64,000 bases of DNA from Orthonyx spaldingii (Eukaryota > Chordata > Aves > Passeriformes > Orthonychidae): positions 569,142 through 633,141 of the forward strand of contig VZTJ01004195.1 of NCBI GenBank assembly GCA_013397795.1, read 5' to 3'. The position numbers and the translations under genes are program-made. A model generated the notes under the pieces. That model was given only the letters and a program-made list of their open reading frames with translations. It was not told where the DNA came from and ran no database searches. Positions 38,311-52,856 of the stretch are shown here, piece after piece. Positions within the stretch are counted from its first letter, which is position 1, and each line of letters begins with the position of its first letter.

Positions 38311-41300
38311 TAAATAGGCATCACTATGCTGTATACTGAAAGATACTTTCAAGCGTCTGAGGAAGATTAGTGAGGAAGGAATGGCAAACTCCTGTAATGC
38401 CGATTACACCACCAGCTCAGGTTACTTTCTGTTGCTCAGAGCTGATTTAAGCTGTGTATCTAAATTTATTGGCAAGACAACTGAATAAACTCACCTTGGC
38501 CACAAATAGGGTCTTTGTTTGACCCAGAAAATATTTTATCTCTGGGAATGGAACAAGAAACATTTGCAGCTGGGATGGATTCGGTGCCAAGGTGTATTCC
38601 TATTCCTTTTAAGTTTTATTTGCCCCTCAGACTCATATTTTCTTCTCCATTTGGTCTGTCTATTGCTTTCATTCCTGACTTCATCGTAGGGATAATTTTG
38701 CAAAGGGGCAGCAAACCGTGAACAAAAATATTTTCTTTCCAGTTCACATTTCAGTTGGGACATACTGGCTATAAAAAATAAAATTGTTTGGCCGTTGACT
38801 TCAAACTCTCACTTAAGATTTTACAGTATCTCCTCTTTAAATAAGATAGAAGTAGCAAAATGTATCCTCTATAGACAAATGAAGTCTATGTATTTACAGA
38901 TTCTCAGCTGCAAAGTAGAAGGACTTTTAAATGTATTGCATAGGGTGACTGAGTCCTTGTTTAAAACGAATTCTGGATATCTTTCTTTCTGGTTTTGCAC
39001 TAAAGACTGAGGTGAGCCAAAAAATATGTCTGGAGTATAGAGCCAGGGAATAGTGATATTGCTGCTTACAAGGGCCATTTGTTTACTATCAAGGTTTGCT
39101 GAGAAAGAGATTTGCAATATTAGTGTCTCTTCTTAAGGTATTAAGCATCATAATCTATTTTTCCTTCTGACCCATGGTAATTTAGCAAGTTTTTTTGGGT
39201 TTTTTTGGTTTTTTTGCTACTGTCTGAGAGGTTTGCAAACTACACACCATGAAGGTGGAAACAAGCAAATCCTAAATCTGATTAATTTTGACTGAAATAC
39301 TTACATATTTGCCACTATGTGTTCATAACATGACCTTTGACTCAGTATTAACATATAGTATATCCACCCCTGCTATTCTTTATTAATGTATTTTCTCTCT
39401 AGCAAATGTACAAAGGGTAGAGACAAGGACGCACTAGAGACAAGGACTTGCAAACACATCTTGTCAGGTGTGTTCTTTACCTGTTCTCTGTTACACATTT
39501 TATTCTGGAGCCCAGTAGACTTAGTCTGTGTGCTGGATTGTTTATTTGTAGCATCACAAGACAAATCCATGCTTACTTGGCTACAAAAAAAAATCTCAGC
39601 CTTTATCTCCAAATTTCACAACAACGATGAAGTTTGCAAGTTCTACTTCATTATTAAACATTATTTTTTAACGTAATGAAGGATGGGCTTTCAAAGCACT
39701 TCTCAGATTTTGCAAGTAGAGCAAGAGAAAATTAGTAGAAGTGGAAATTTTTAGACATCTATCCTGCATGTAAAATTAAAATATTTCCACTGGGAAGTAA
39801 CAGTATCTGAAAGATTAGCTTTATTTTTAGATTATTTTTTCCTCCCTGCAGGCAGCCCAGTGACCTCTGTTCTTACTTACAAGGTCTGCTCTGGGGCAGT
39901 GAACAACACTTCTGATAACAGGGAAAAGGTTCTGACTGCAAGCAAGCGAAACAGTAAGCTGAACTCCTACCTTTATCATCTCCCTCTTGTCTTGCACCAC
40001 GACATGCTACTTTGGCTTTTGCTCCTGTATATTTGAAATCCGGGAAACAGTACTGAGAAAAACACATTTTTGGTGCCATTATTTATGAGAATGCTAACAG
40101 CACATGCTGCACTGCTAACAACAAAAGCTCAACAAACTATGCTGCCGTAGTTTTACCATGACTGTTTTCCAGCTCTTGCTGCAATAAGCCAATTCCAAAT
40201 GAAAAGTGAAGATTATAATCACGTCTCTACTATAATTTTTTGATGTTTGCATGCTACAAGTAGTCCCAATTTGTTGATATCGCTTCGCAAAACAATCACT
40301 TTCTGGTTTTACATGTAGGATTTTTATAACTTAACCTCACAAGCTGTTTTCTACAGTCTCATTCTGGATAAGAATCAGATAAGAATCCTAATGGCATTAA
40401 GAAACTTGAAATTCCATTAGAACTCATTGAGTGTTGCAGGGAAGGAATACATTTTTCAAAATAAAGCTCTCTTTTTTTGGGGATGGGTGTGAGGCAAGGA
40501 TTGATATCCTTTTTAAGTGATAGAAAATTACAAATCAACATGCCTGCTCTAATAACAAAATGCTTTTAAGCGTTGAAACAAAGTATTTTGCCTTTGATAT
40601 AGTGGAAGTGAGGCAAAATAAAAACAGAGCAGGGGCAAGAAACAAAACACCATATGATCTGAATTGTTTTACATAACATATGTATTTATAATACATATAA
40701 AATTTATAGATCTGTGTGGCTGAGGTCATGAACTTTGACAATTAAATCCTAAAGACAGACAATTTTATGCTTTTTATAATTTTCAAGTTTTTCTCAAAGT
40801 TGTGAACTCTTTACCTTCTTTAGATAGACCTAGGAGTTGTTAAATTTTTATTCCACTCTGTCTCTAACATTAGTACTAGTTTGTACAGTCTCTTAGACTA
40901 ACTTCTTTAAAAATCCTCAAATAAATTCTTCGGCTCTGTCTGCATGGTTTCAGGAACTATGAAATTTGCTTTCAGGTTTTCTGGTGCAGCACGGATTATC
41001 TTGTGCGTGTGCCTGAATGTCCACCAAACAAAGTTTCATTTTTTAGTGCCATGTTAAATGTGCATTAAATGTAGGGAAGCTTGATGCACAGCTTCAATGG
41101 GCCTAATAAAGAACAGTAGCAGTCACCTGACCACCTCTCCCTCTTTTCTATCCATTGTACCAGTTACCTGCCACCAAAGGAGTCCATTTTTTTTCACTTA
41201 TGTAGAGGCACTGAGAAATGCCTCAGATCCTGAAAAAGAGGTTCTTGAGGCTTCATCCGTCTGCTTAGTGCTAGAGCTGCAGTAAGTGTCACTACATCTG

Positions 41301-44300
41301 CTTCAGTAATTTGATTCTAAAGGGGTTTTTTCAGCTGGTGGATACATAAACTCCTGACAACTTCATTTTAATTCACAAAGAAGATTCCCATGCTGCAAAA
41401 ATCTTAGTCTAAAACTCTTTTTATATGTACTTCTTAGAGGCTGATAGGTTGCCTGTCAGTATCATTTCTTATGTGGTTTATTTAGCGAAGAAATCCACTT
41501 TTTGAACTACTGATTTCTAGTTTATAAAATTTACCAGTTTAAATACCCACATATAGTATTTCTGGTGATCTAAGGAGAACTTTATACCATGAAGATATGA
41601 CTTCTCTTTTCCTGGAGCTGAAGACACTCTTTAAACTCAATCTTATTTGCTCTTGCTTGCTGTCAAGTGGGTTCACTTCAGATCATAAAATGCATACATA
41701 TTTCACACAAGATTATGAAAAAAAGAGGTTTCTAGACTTTTTTCATTGCTAGCTTTCTGCATACCTTAGCCCTCTGAATACCATCAATTTGACTCCCATT
41801 ATTTTGTTGTTTTAGAATTGAATAACATTTTAGTGAATATAACGAACTGATAGAGGTGCAAAAAAAATTGCCAGCTCTGTCTAAAGAAACAAGCACAATT
41901 ATCTAAAATTATTTTTATTTTTATTTCTAATTTTCCTCATGTCAGGCTCTGTATTTCCTTTCAAACATACTGTTTCTGGGAAATAGAAAACCTCACAGTC
42001 CATTTGAAGCAACAATAAATAGAAAACTGTAAAGAGAGGAAAAAATGACAGTCTACCGGGCTATACCTATAATTGTAGTCATCTATACAGGATCCAAAAG
42101 CTGAATTTAATTTTTTTTAACCAGAGTATTAAAGGGATACCTTCTAACATTGTTTGAAATCTCTGTTAATAGGAATTTTACCTCTTTACCTACTAAAAAG
42201 AAACATGATATTAAGCTTCCACAATCATTGAAAAGTACTGAGGAGGGAACATATTTTATTTGATAGTGACTGTCTTATAATTTCTTTGGTGAAAAAATTG
42301 CTAATCTAATGTTCATGTGGAATTCTTTTCCAAAGGTAAAGAGATATTTCTGTAAATTCAAGAATTGAAAGTATGGACATGCCCTGTGTAAGTCTCTAAG
42401 TCCTCCATTTATATTAGGGCTTAGAAATTTCATGTGAGCAAAGAATTCTGAAATCACTCTAAGAATAAGTATACAGACAAAAAATAACAAATTTAAATAA
42501 TTTAAAGTAATAAAAACTAAAAATGCAAGACAAATACATCAGGCAATAAAAACATGCTAGATCTTAATTAGGAATAATTGCCAATTTAACAAGTTTGCCT
42601 TACATTAGCCTTGCACTGATATAAAGGTCTCCTGTATTTTCACTACTCTTGGTTATATATTCACCACTTTGAAAAGAAACTACCTATCTGAGCTGTTTTA
42701 GACTTCCTTCTCTTGCCCTGATTGTGCCGATGGCCAGAAAAACTTCTCAAATAAAAAGGCAAGGTGCTGATGACTTGAGCAGTGGCATTCTGAACTGGCT
42801 TCCTTGTCTGGCATTGCTTGGGATGACAATGAATACGACTTTAGTTTGCTTTCACCAGTGCTTTCGTCTGGGAGCACTTCCAAAGAGCATTGCCAGCAGG
42901 TCTCAGAACATGCCCCCAGGCAAGGTCAGCTCCCCAGGGCAATAACTGCCTATCAGCTACATTAGGAAAAGCAAACCATTACAGAATGTAGGACAGCTAA
43001 CCTAGAAGTGCAGTATTTGAAAAATGTAAATTTCTTGCCTATTCAAAAAATTATCCAGAATGGTTTGTTTAACAGATCACTTTTTTTGTAATATGCAGGT
43101 GACAATTAACTTTAGGAATGACTGTTCTAGTATTTTTCTCTTAAATAATCACTTTTTAGAAATATATATCTAAAAATATAGCTACAGGGTGAAACAAAAT
43201 CTATGGTCTGCATTAAAAAGTCAGAAAAAACTGATATTATTGCACTAACAACAACAGTTTTGCCATTGATAGTTTCTTGATGGTTTAATCTTTCATTCAT
43301 ATAGAAGACATAAACAACTGTATATCCCAGAATCATCCAGTGCATTTCAGGGTAACAAATCCTGAATTAAAATGGAAATAAATGAGTAAGACCTCATTCT
43401 CCTAAATATTGTCAGAGCCTGAAGAGAGTAGGCCATGAGTGCAATTATTCCATATGAAGTGCAGTCATTATAACCCTTTAAAAACCCATTAAATCCGTTT
43501 CAATGTTTCTTGGGTATACATTGTTGTCAAAGAAGCCAATTCACTGACAAGTCATTCCCAGCCTTATGGGAAAGTGAGAAATATAGACAAATACACACAG
43601 ACAGCACAAAAACATATATTTAATACTATTTCCTGCTATTTAAAGAACTGTGGCTAAGGACAGTCTTTTAATTTGATAATTCAAAAAACTTTAGAAGAAT
43701 TTAAAGTAGAACCAGGTATAAAATAAAGGTGCAGGTTTTTTCTTTTATGTCTTTTATTTTTACTTCATATTTGAAAATATCATATTGGAAGAGATGCAGT
43801 CCAATTACATCTCCTATCTATTGAATTACAGGAGATGATTCATATACAAGACAAATTAAGTAAAGAATTGTTCTGTGTGGAAGCAAATTGAACTTTTAAA
43901 GTGATTAAAGAGAAGAAATGGATTAATGGGATCAACTTCTAACCCTGTCAGTTTTCTTGTGTTTTGGTCAATTAATTTACTGTGTCTGTGTCTGTCATTC
44001 AGCAGAGAGACTGTGCAAGACTGTATCCATTTCATACTGTATGTCTGCATATGTGTGTATTTTTCCATTACTGCAACAGGTTGATTAAGTTAAAATCTCT
44101 TGGCACTTCTAAGATAAAAATAATAGTGTTGACAGTTTGAATTTTCTGCCAGATTATAGACAATAACACAACAACAAAAAAATCAAACTCAAACAATAAA
44201 AATTCAGGAAGAATGATGCATTAAATAAGGAATACACAGTCTAGAGAAATGCACAGTTAAAATTGTTAAGCCATCAAATACACTAATCTCCCAAACTCTG

Positions 44301-44962
44301 CCTGTATATCAACAGCAAGCTATTTGCACTGTACTAGACAGTTTATATTTCTCCTGTGGGACTTTTTTTAGAGAAATGTTGTGACTGAAAGTCACAATAA
44401 TTGTTAGAAAAAAGAAAGAATCTTGAACCATTTTACTGTTCCAACTTGTTTAAGATATTTGGTGTTTGACTTTATATTACTGAGTGTATCCTTAAGATGT
44501 AGATATTTGACAATATATTATCATATATTGCTCTGATTATTTTCAACAGGGATTTGTCTTAGTATTTAAGTCACTTTTTCTTTTATTGTAGAAGATATAA
44601 TTTTACAATATCTTGAAACAATGTAATAAAATTTGATATATGAAATGTATTCACAAACTAATTCAATCAAGAGCTTACGGCAAGATGAACATTTGTACAA
44701 TTTATACTGAAAGAACCCAATACTATGTGATACCCTTTGATTTGTTGTTGCCATTTAAGGAGAATCTGACATCTAGAACTTACATAAAGATAAAAGGTAG
44801 TGGCTGTTTGACTAATGCTGTTCCCTACACCTCATATGACCACATCACTTCTAGTACTGAGAAGTTCCCACCCTAAATAAAATAAAAAGTGAGAGATGTG
44901 ATCACAGTCAAAAGAAAAAGCAGAACATTATTCTTCACTCTTCCATTGATCATCACACACAG

Positions 44963-44964
<2 letters not shown>
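38311..44964. other. No gene seen
   Basis: Unique-looking DNA. Notable only are a perfect 8-base-stem hairpin at 44379-44397 (TTGTGACT, loop GAA, AGTCACAA), a locally GC-richer patch at 42690-42950 and a possibly conserved tract at 40900-41260. Confidence 0.6.

Positions 44965-45016
<52 letters not shown>
44965..45016. repeat. Microsatellite (AC)26
   Basis: Fifty-two bases of perfect AC repeat. The His/Thr-repeat ORF at 44889-45104 is produced by it and is not a gene. Confidence 0.96.
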
Positions 45017-45020
<4 letters not shown>

Positions 45021-45277
45021 CATACAGACAACTGCAAAAATGTAATGACTGCTGAATCTCTTTTTATAGTGTTTGCTGAAATACTGTCTTTTTACATAGC
45101 CTAGTTAGATATATATGTAGGCTTTGATAACAATAAATTAAGTGTTGTCATTCTGAGTAAAAGAAAATACATACTTAGGAACAAATTTGGCTGATTATTG
45201 GTGTTTGTAATGTCAATGGTATGCCTTTCCAAACATCAAATCAATGTGATCAGTTTATGGATACATACTCCATTTGT

Positions 45278-45828
45278 GGAGAGAAATAGGGCCATGCACC
45301 AGTATGTGCTGGGGTCATCCATCTGGAAAGTAGTTTTATGAGAAAATGACCTGGGCGTCCTGGTGGAACAAGGTTGAACATAAATCAGCAATGAGCCCTC
45401 ACTGCAGGGAAACCCAGTGGTATCCTGGCTGCAAGAAACCAAGTACTGATGGCACGTTGAGAGAGGTGATCCTTCCTCCTCTCCTCAGCACTAGAGAATC
45501 TAGAAAAGGGCCACAAAGATTATTAAGGCATTAGTGGTCGCTCCCATGAACAACGACTAAGAGAAATGCATGTTCAGCCTGGCAAAGAGAGCACTCAGAG
45601 GGGAATTCACCCATGTATGTCAGTGACTTAAGGGCAGGTGTAAAGGAGGCTCTTTCCAGTGCTGCCCAGTGACAGGACAAGAGACAGTGGGCACAAAGAG
45701 ATACACTGGACACTCTTCCTCAACTTCAGGAAACACTTTTTTACTGTGACAGTCACCTGAGTAAAGAAATTGGACCAGATGATCCTTAGAGGTCCCTTCC
45801 GTTCTATGATTCTGTGAGCTGAATGTTT
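45278..45828 (+). mobile_element. CR1 LINE 3' fragment
   Basis: Plus-oriented CR1 tail. It begins in the C-terminal ORF2 region (atgacctgggcgtcctggtg, aatcagcaatgagccctcac, agaaaagggccacaaagatt), continues through gtgacaggacaagagacagt and reaches the 3' end gaggtcccttccgttctatg at about 45810, followed by attctgtg. It is 5' truncated and carries several indels that break every frame. The ORFs at 45236-45936 are shadows of it. Confidence 0.88.
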
Positions 45829-48800
45829 AGTAATTTTGTTCAGAGCACTGAATGGGTAGCTGCCCCCTGAATCAACACAAGTGGTTTTGAAGATCTTGTT
45901 TATCCTGACTGAGGAAGGATGACTGACTTCTGCCACATGTTCTTAAGGCACTATGAGGTCTTATTTTGCCTCATTGCTTTCTCTGCAAGACGTTGTCTGA
46001 CGCTTGTCTTCTGGGGCAAGAGAAAACGGTTTTGAGTGAGATAGCTCTGTTCTCAGCAGGAGGTAAGTAGCTAGCATGGTATAAGTTTGTTGAACAAACC
46101 CAATGGATAAAGACCATTATGCATGGATTTAGATAACAGCATATCATGCTGGAAATTTGAGAGTGGTAATATTTAAGAAATTTTAAGCTCTAACTTCCTG
46201 CCAAATGTACTGTTCTTAATGCATCACATGTCCAGGAGATGGTGTATTGCATTATTGCTCTGTCATTGTCAATTACAATGGGACAGAACTCTGCTTAGCT
46301 GAGATATGGTACTGCTAATTTTTTTTATTGTTCCTAGAAATGCTTTCAAGAGGGTACCAAAGGTCATATTGCTGAGGGGGTTTTTCTGCTAACAAGAGGA
46401 GAAACCATCAGCTCCTTTTCCTGCTTTGCACTATCCTCTTCAGCTCCCTGGACAAACCAGGTCACTGTCTGCCACCTCCCTGCTAACAGCTTGTCAGGTT
46501 GTGTGCCTCCTGTCTCAGGCTTGAGCAAAAGTTGCCATGCTTGACCCTTTTATTCTTTTTATTGAGCATGGAATAAGAGAAGCTTCCAGGTGAAGTCTAT
46601 GTGTCTGCTGTAGGTGACTCTGCAGCATGCTGTCCTGTAGAAACCACAACATGCATGCTTCCTCCCAGATTCAAGCTGGCCCTAGAACTACAGAGAAGAG
46701 CTACATGACTGATAATGTTTGGTCAGCTAGACAAGATCACACCATGCTTGGGGGGCTTTTGCACCAAAGATAGAGTGAGAGGAGCTTTTCCCATGAATTC
46801 AGCCCAGGAACATTGAAATACAGTTTGGAGAGACACAATTCAGCAAGATGGGAATAAAACAGACATGAGCTGACAGTGCAGACACCTATTGTGAGCTAAC
46901 GCATGGTACAACAGACACCTTTCAGAAAACCAATCTCCTGCAGCTACCTTATATGTAATTACAATGATAGATTCTCCACTAGATATATGATTATGAGCAA
47001 AAAATAAGGAAATTCCTAGATGAGTTAAAAAAGGCCAGTGTGAAACAGTAAGACATATTTGCTGAAAGCATGTTTAGTTTTTAAGTATATTACAGTATAC
47101 CATAGAACCCTAAGATTAATTTGGTAATGGAGAAATGACTGGTAATGACTGCTAAGTGTCAGAGTGTGCAGGCAGGTACTGTACAAGGCCAGTCTTACGG
47201 CGATACTATGCATTATTTGACTCATTTAAAAGGCATTTCTTTTCTCAAATGCATCACTTAACCATTCTAGAATACTGAATAACAAGCATTTACTAATGCT
47301 TTCCTAATTAGCTTCTAACAAAATAGGTTTACCTGTAATCATAAAAAAAGACTGTGAAGGGAACTCTAGACACTCAAAGATCTTCCTGTTTCATAGGGCT
47401 GTTAATTATTATTATTTTCAGAGAGAAGGTACCAGATATAGAGAGAATGTACATAATAGGCATTTCATGCTGTGCTTAATTTACATATTGAAGTACTTTA
47501 TTGAGGCAAACAGACAGCTAAGTATCAGCTTGAAACTAAAATTTGTTAGTTTGTTTTTACAAAAGAAATAATTTAAAGTTGATATGCTTGATGACATGAT
47601 CCCAAATGAGCACTTCATATGAATTGAAAAATCACTGTACAAGAATATCGTAAAAACAAACCTTCAGGACATTATAAAAGCTTTATATTCTTCTCCTCTT
47701 CTATGAATGTTGTTCTTTTACTCTTATTATGATTTCTGGGAATAAATCATAAATCTCCCACAGTACAGTCTCTAAAAATAAAGGAACTTTATAAATGTGT
47801 CATGTAAAAGAATATATGAGACATTTTAAAAATTCTATTCTATACCTAACTGCTAATTTCCAGTAGGATTTATCTGTAGAACACCTACAACACAGAATAT
47901 TTATGCTAATGGCAATAATTATTGAAAAATTACTTTGAATCAGATATACATATTTTGAATTTGAACATCAAAACTGCTGAAACTGGAAAAGTATTTCCTG
48001 TTCCTGCCTGTAAATATCAAAGCATTTCACAGGTACAGTTTTTGAATGGCCATAGTGAGGGGACCATGGCTGAATGGTTACCATTTGTGAGATTTAAACC
48101 TCTATTTCTAGTGTCATTGAGTGCAGTGGAGAAAAAACATTATACCATATAAAGAATGCTTAATAGTACTTTTATTTAAAAAATAGAGAGGATATATCTT
48201 GAGGCTGCAACTACTGAAATATTATGAATGTTTTCTTACCAAGTCTACAGTTTTTAAATTAAATATTAACATCCTATAGGACCCTTTTGAAATAATTTGT
48301 TCACAAACAGGATGTGATTAAGCTAAAAGTGGCAAACCCTTTTCTGTTTACTGGGAGGGTGTTTGGATGGGGTGGGTAACCAATGAAAAAATACCCCCAG
48401 AACCACAAAAGAACCAGACCACATCAGTATATGTTTACTTTTAGATTTGCTGCTTCATATAGAACACAAAACATTATTTTTTGTTGATAAGGAGTGTTTC
48501 TATGTGCAATAGATTTAAAGATATTAGAAAACAGTACATTTTCTATTCTGTCATCTAGAAAATAAAATATGGCATGCCTAGCAGTTACTCATGGTTAGAA
48601 AAGTAACTCTATAGTAACTAAAAACAGCAGAAAATAAGATTAATGAAGCTGAAAAAGCTACTAAGATCATTAAACATCTACACTTGATAAACCCTTTGAA
48701 CTAATCAATTAGAAGGAAACATTTTGTAAGAATGTAGATGTGTTGCTGTAATTCCTGTTTTGTGTTTATCTGTATGACACCTGTCTTGTTCATTTCAACT

Positions 48801-51800
48801 ATCTCACATCTATTTAGATGAAAATGTTCTGGGCTCTAATTTTCTGATATAAGAAGACATGCAACCAAATCTGTATTACACCAAATAGTCCAAGGTCTGT
48901 TTTCCTACTCTTTATTAATGAGTTGCTCTGTGGATAAAAGAACAGGAAAATGCTATTATTTCTGACTGAAAGAAACAGGCCTATCTCCTGAAATAAATGT
49001 ACTAAAATAAACACAGATAATTAATATCTGTTACTGTATCATTTTTTGCTAAATGAAAGATAGGATCTCATTTCTATTATCATGCTTTCTATTTATATAA
49101 AAGCTTTCATCTTCTAAAGGCTTCACAAATATTAACAAAGCAAGCTAGTGAAAACTTCATTATATTTTTTGCATTGAAGAAATGGAGTGTTAAGGTTAAT
49201 GACTTTTTTCAAGGCTATACATCCAAGGGTGGGGTAGATATTCTTGGATATTCAGAGTTCAGTCCACAAACTGTGGAAAAGTGTGCTGAAATTCAGTTAA
49301 TTACTTAAAGAGTTTATAGGCAGACATGCATCACTGAATTTATAATATGTAGTGAGGGATGTTTTGCAGATTTTCCATTTTTAATCCAGATTTTATGATG
49401 GCTGCTTTTAGAAAAATGAACATTGGCCTTATAAATTGCTTTCAAGCACTTTTGCTTTACAGAACAATAAACCATAGTTCATAGACTCCAAAAATATTGC
49501 ATTGTGTTTGAATTAAGTTCTTGCACATATCAGAATGTTAGAAGACAAAAATACTGTGTTGTGCTAAGAACCATAACATAAAAAGATTACCAGGCTCTAC
49601 TGGTATCAGTTGGTTTGTAGAAGAATATATGCATTATTTTAATAGTTCTTTTTATGCTGTTATCACTAGGTTCTTGATGACAAATTCACAATTGTGAAAT
49701 CTGACATAACTCATTGACAATTTGTCTTCAATTTTCTTGGACTTCAGAAGAATTTTAATTATCTGCTTCTCTTCTGCAGATTTAGGAATCTTTTGTTGAT
49801 GCCCACTGTGTCACCTAATCCAAAGGCATAAGCCCTGGTGCTACCTAAAATCAGGTGACAGACTGGGAGAAGTACACTTCAATTGAATAGGTAAAGGACA
49901 TTAGCTGGGTAAAAGATTATTAATGAATTAGAGATTTTTTAGGACACATATTAGTAGCTTAAATATGATGCTCAATGTAGTGATTTATGTGTGTGTGTAT
50001 GAAATTTATTTTGCTATCAGTCAAATGATTTCTCAAGACCTAGATGTAACTAGGAATAAACAATTGAAAAACAAAAAAAAGCCCCTGTCTGTGTATGAGA
50101 GATACTACAACCTTTCTATCAGCAGTCTGGTTGTCCACCTCTTACAGTCCTGGAGGAGACTTCAAGATCTTACTTTTTGTTCCCTTGAGAAAAACCCTGA
50201 AAATCTCAACTATTTCTTAAAATGGTTTAAATATTTCCAAATGTAGTGAGTGTCGGGAGGATGGTTCTGAACTCTGAACAGTTTTTCAGTATTTGACATA
50301 ATACAAAGAAAATGATAAAATTTAAAGAATCTTAGCACTGACTTCATAACTCATCTACATGCATGTGTGTGTGTGCATGTGTGACACATACACTTCCTCA
50401 TAGGCTGAAAGTGATTTTTACTGTGGATTTACCATTCTATTCAATAAGGGCTTTAGGAATGATTATTCAGTGTTATTTATTTAAAATGTTAGAAACATCA
50501 ACATTTCATCATACATCAGAAATTCATATGAATTTAAATGAGATTTTGTAAGTGTTTGACAGAAGGGCATCCATCTCTCTGTGACATGACAATGTGATGT
50601 CTGATTTTCTTCATAAAAATGTGAAGATCAAAGATTAAGAGGTTTGGGGAATGTATCTAAAGAACAGTGCCAGTTCTTATCAAAAATTACTTTTCAGACA
50701 GTCCTTCAAGAATAAAGATAAATATGACTTCTTAGCAAAGCACAGTCTATGAACACCTTCGTGGTTTTGTTTTCTGTTTCTCATATTAGTAGCTTCACAA
50801 TTTCTGTACTCAGACTCATTAAACCTTTCTTTCCTTACCACCACCACCAAAAGGCCCCAGGAGAAGGTCCTGAAAACAGGAAGTTTAAAGGGCACGTCAT
50901 TTGTTTCCTGTATTCTTTTAAGCATGTTCTTGTGTGTAATTATAAAAAAACCCTGACACTGAAATTACTTCCATACTTTTACACATGTATCCTTTCAGTC
51001 AGCTCTAGTTTCTGTAGGATTTTTAACTTTTATTCCTTTTTGGTAATGCACAATCTCACTAAATGCTCAGAAACACTAAGGAATTATCATACTTTTAGCT
51101 GCAGAATTAGGTGCTTAATTTGAAAAAATATATGTCACATCTTGGCATGCTTACTCCAGAGAATGTGCATTGCACTCAGAGAGTAGGGCACATGCCTTTT
51201 CAGAATTTGGTTTTCTGACTTCAGAAATACTTTTCTATTATAAAGAACATGCTTTTCTTGTAGCTTCACGTGACTTATCTGGCTATATCTCTGCCTTGAG
51301 TGTAAACAACTGCAATTACTTCTAAAGGTAATTAATTTTATTTCAAAAGGGTATTTTCTTATCAATCCTCTGCTAACCTGAAATAGTTGCATCTTCTGAA
51401 TTTATGCAGGTGATTAATCACAGGAATTCTGTCTGTTTTGTCTTTTACATGCCTTTTTCCTTGTACGTCACTGCCATGAATAACGATGTTGTAAATTTAT
51501 TTTGACTGTGACTGCATTTCATGTTAAGTTGTGCACTTGGTTATTACATATTCTTCATTTACACAACAGTGGATGTATTGGAAAATGTTTTCCCAAAACC
51601 TAACTAAATCATATTTATACGCTAAATGTTGAGTACATAAATAATTATAAGCCCTTTGTAGCTAGCGCCCACACAAAGCTTTAAAAATATACCAGCATAC
51701 ATGCCGCTATTTATTTTCTAATGTACTTAAGAAAAAATATATTTGCCATGGAAAATGTGTCAATGCATAGCAAATTTGTCGCATTAGCGCTCTGAAACAT

Positions 51801-52597
51801 CTATAAATAACCACACTCACCAATATATTATGTGCACTTCTACATATATTTACTGTTGAAAAAAAATCACTATATTGTCAGTTTTAAAGTTTTTAATACA
51901 AATTCTTTTAAAAAATATTTTCCTCACTTTATTTTAAAAAGTCTTTATTAACAGTGAGGTGAAAAGTCACACAATGGAATAGAGAATCAAAAAAGGGACA
52001 GCACAATGTTGTATGACATTTTAGCGCACTTCGGTGCCACCATTTTTTATCCCCATAGAAATGCAGCAAGTAATGAAAAATGCTGCTTCATTGATTTCAA
52101 ACATGTATATTTTAGATTCAGGTGACTAACATATGATCACTGTTCCTACGGATGAAAATGGGCATTTGCATCTGCAGGGAGATGTAATTGTTTTATTCTA
52201 CAAATCTACAGATATTCATTCAACAAAATCCATATCTTTTTTCCCTCTTAGAATCTTTCACAAAACAAAATGCCTTAAATCAAGTCTTTGAATGAAATAA
52301 TGTGCCACTCACACAGGCATTTATATCCTCCTACACCTTTTTTAGCTGATCTGTGAAATAGGGATTTTACTAAGCTTTTCCCTTCCAGTTCCTTTTAAGA
52401 AATCTGAGGAATAGGGAAAGCAAATATTCATTTGGAAGAAAAAAAAAGCAAGGGAGGACAACTTTCTCTCCATGAAGACACACAATAAAACTTTACAAGG
52501 CAATAAAACTAAGAGCAAGTGATTGAAAAATTAGGTTTACATTCTTCCAACTTGTCCTGTTGTGGGTAAAATTTAGGCTTTGTTAGTTTATATGTGC

Positions 52598-52615
52598 AAC
52601 TCTCATATGAGAGTT
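52598..52615. repeat. Perfect 18-base palindrome
   Basis: AACTCTCATATGAGAGTT reads the same on both strands. A second inverted repeat starts two bases later. Confidence 0.92.
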
Positions 52616-52617
52616 AA

Positions 52618-52642
52618 GATAAAAGACAATCTGTCTTTTATC
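52618..52642. repeat. Perfect inverted repeat, 10-base stem, 5-base loop
   Basis: GATAAAAGAC, loop AATCT, GTCTTTTATC. Directly follows the palindrome at 52598-52615. Confidence 0.92.
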
Positions 52643-52856
52643 ATTCAATCAAAATATCTGCTTTGGTGTGCTATAATCATCATTGTCTTTTAGGTTTCGT
52701 CCCACATGGTTACTACATCCCACAACAACAAAAATGGAGTTGACTGGGACACATCCCTACAGATGAATCTGTTGATATAAGTGGCACTAAAAGGTGGATA
52801 CCTACATGTCTATAGCAGGAAGGGAAAACCTCCTGAGATGCAGAGGCTTTGGTTGT

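Noticed and set aside
44889..45104. ORF with His-Thr repeat
   Set aside because: Produced by the (AC)26 microsatellite.
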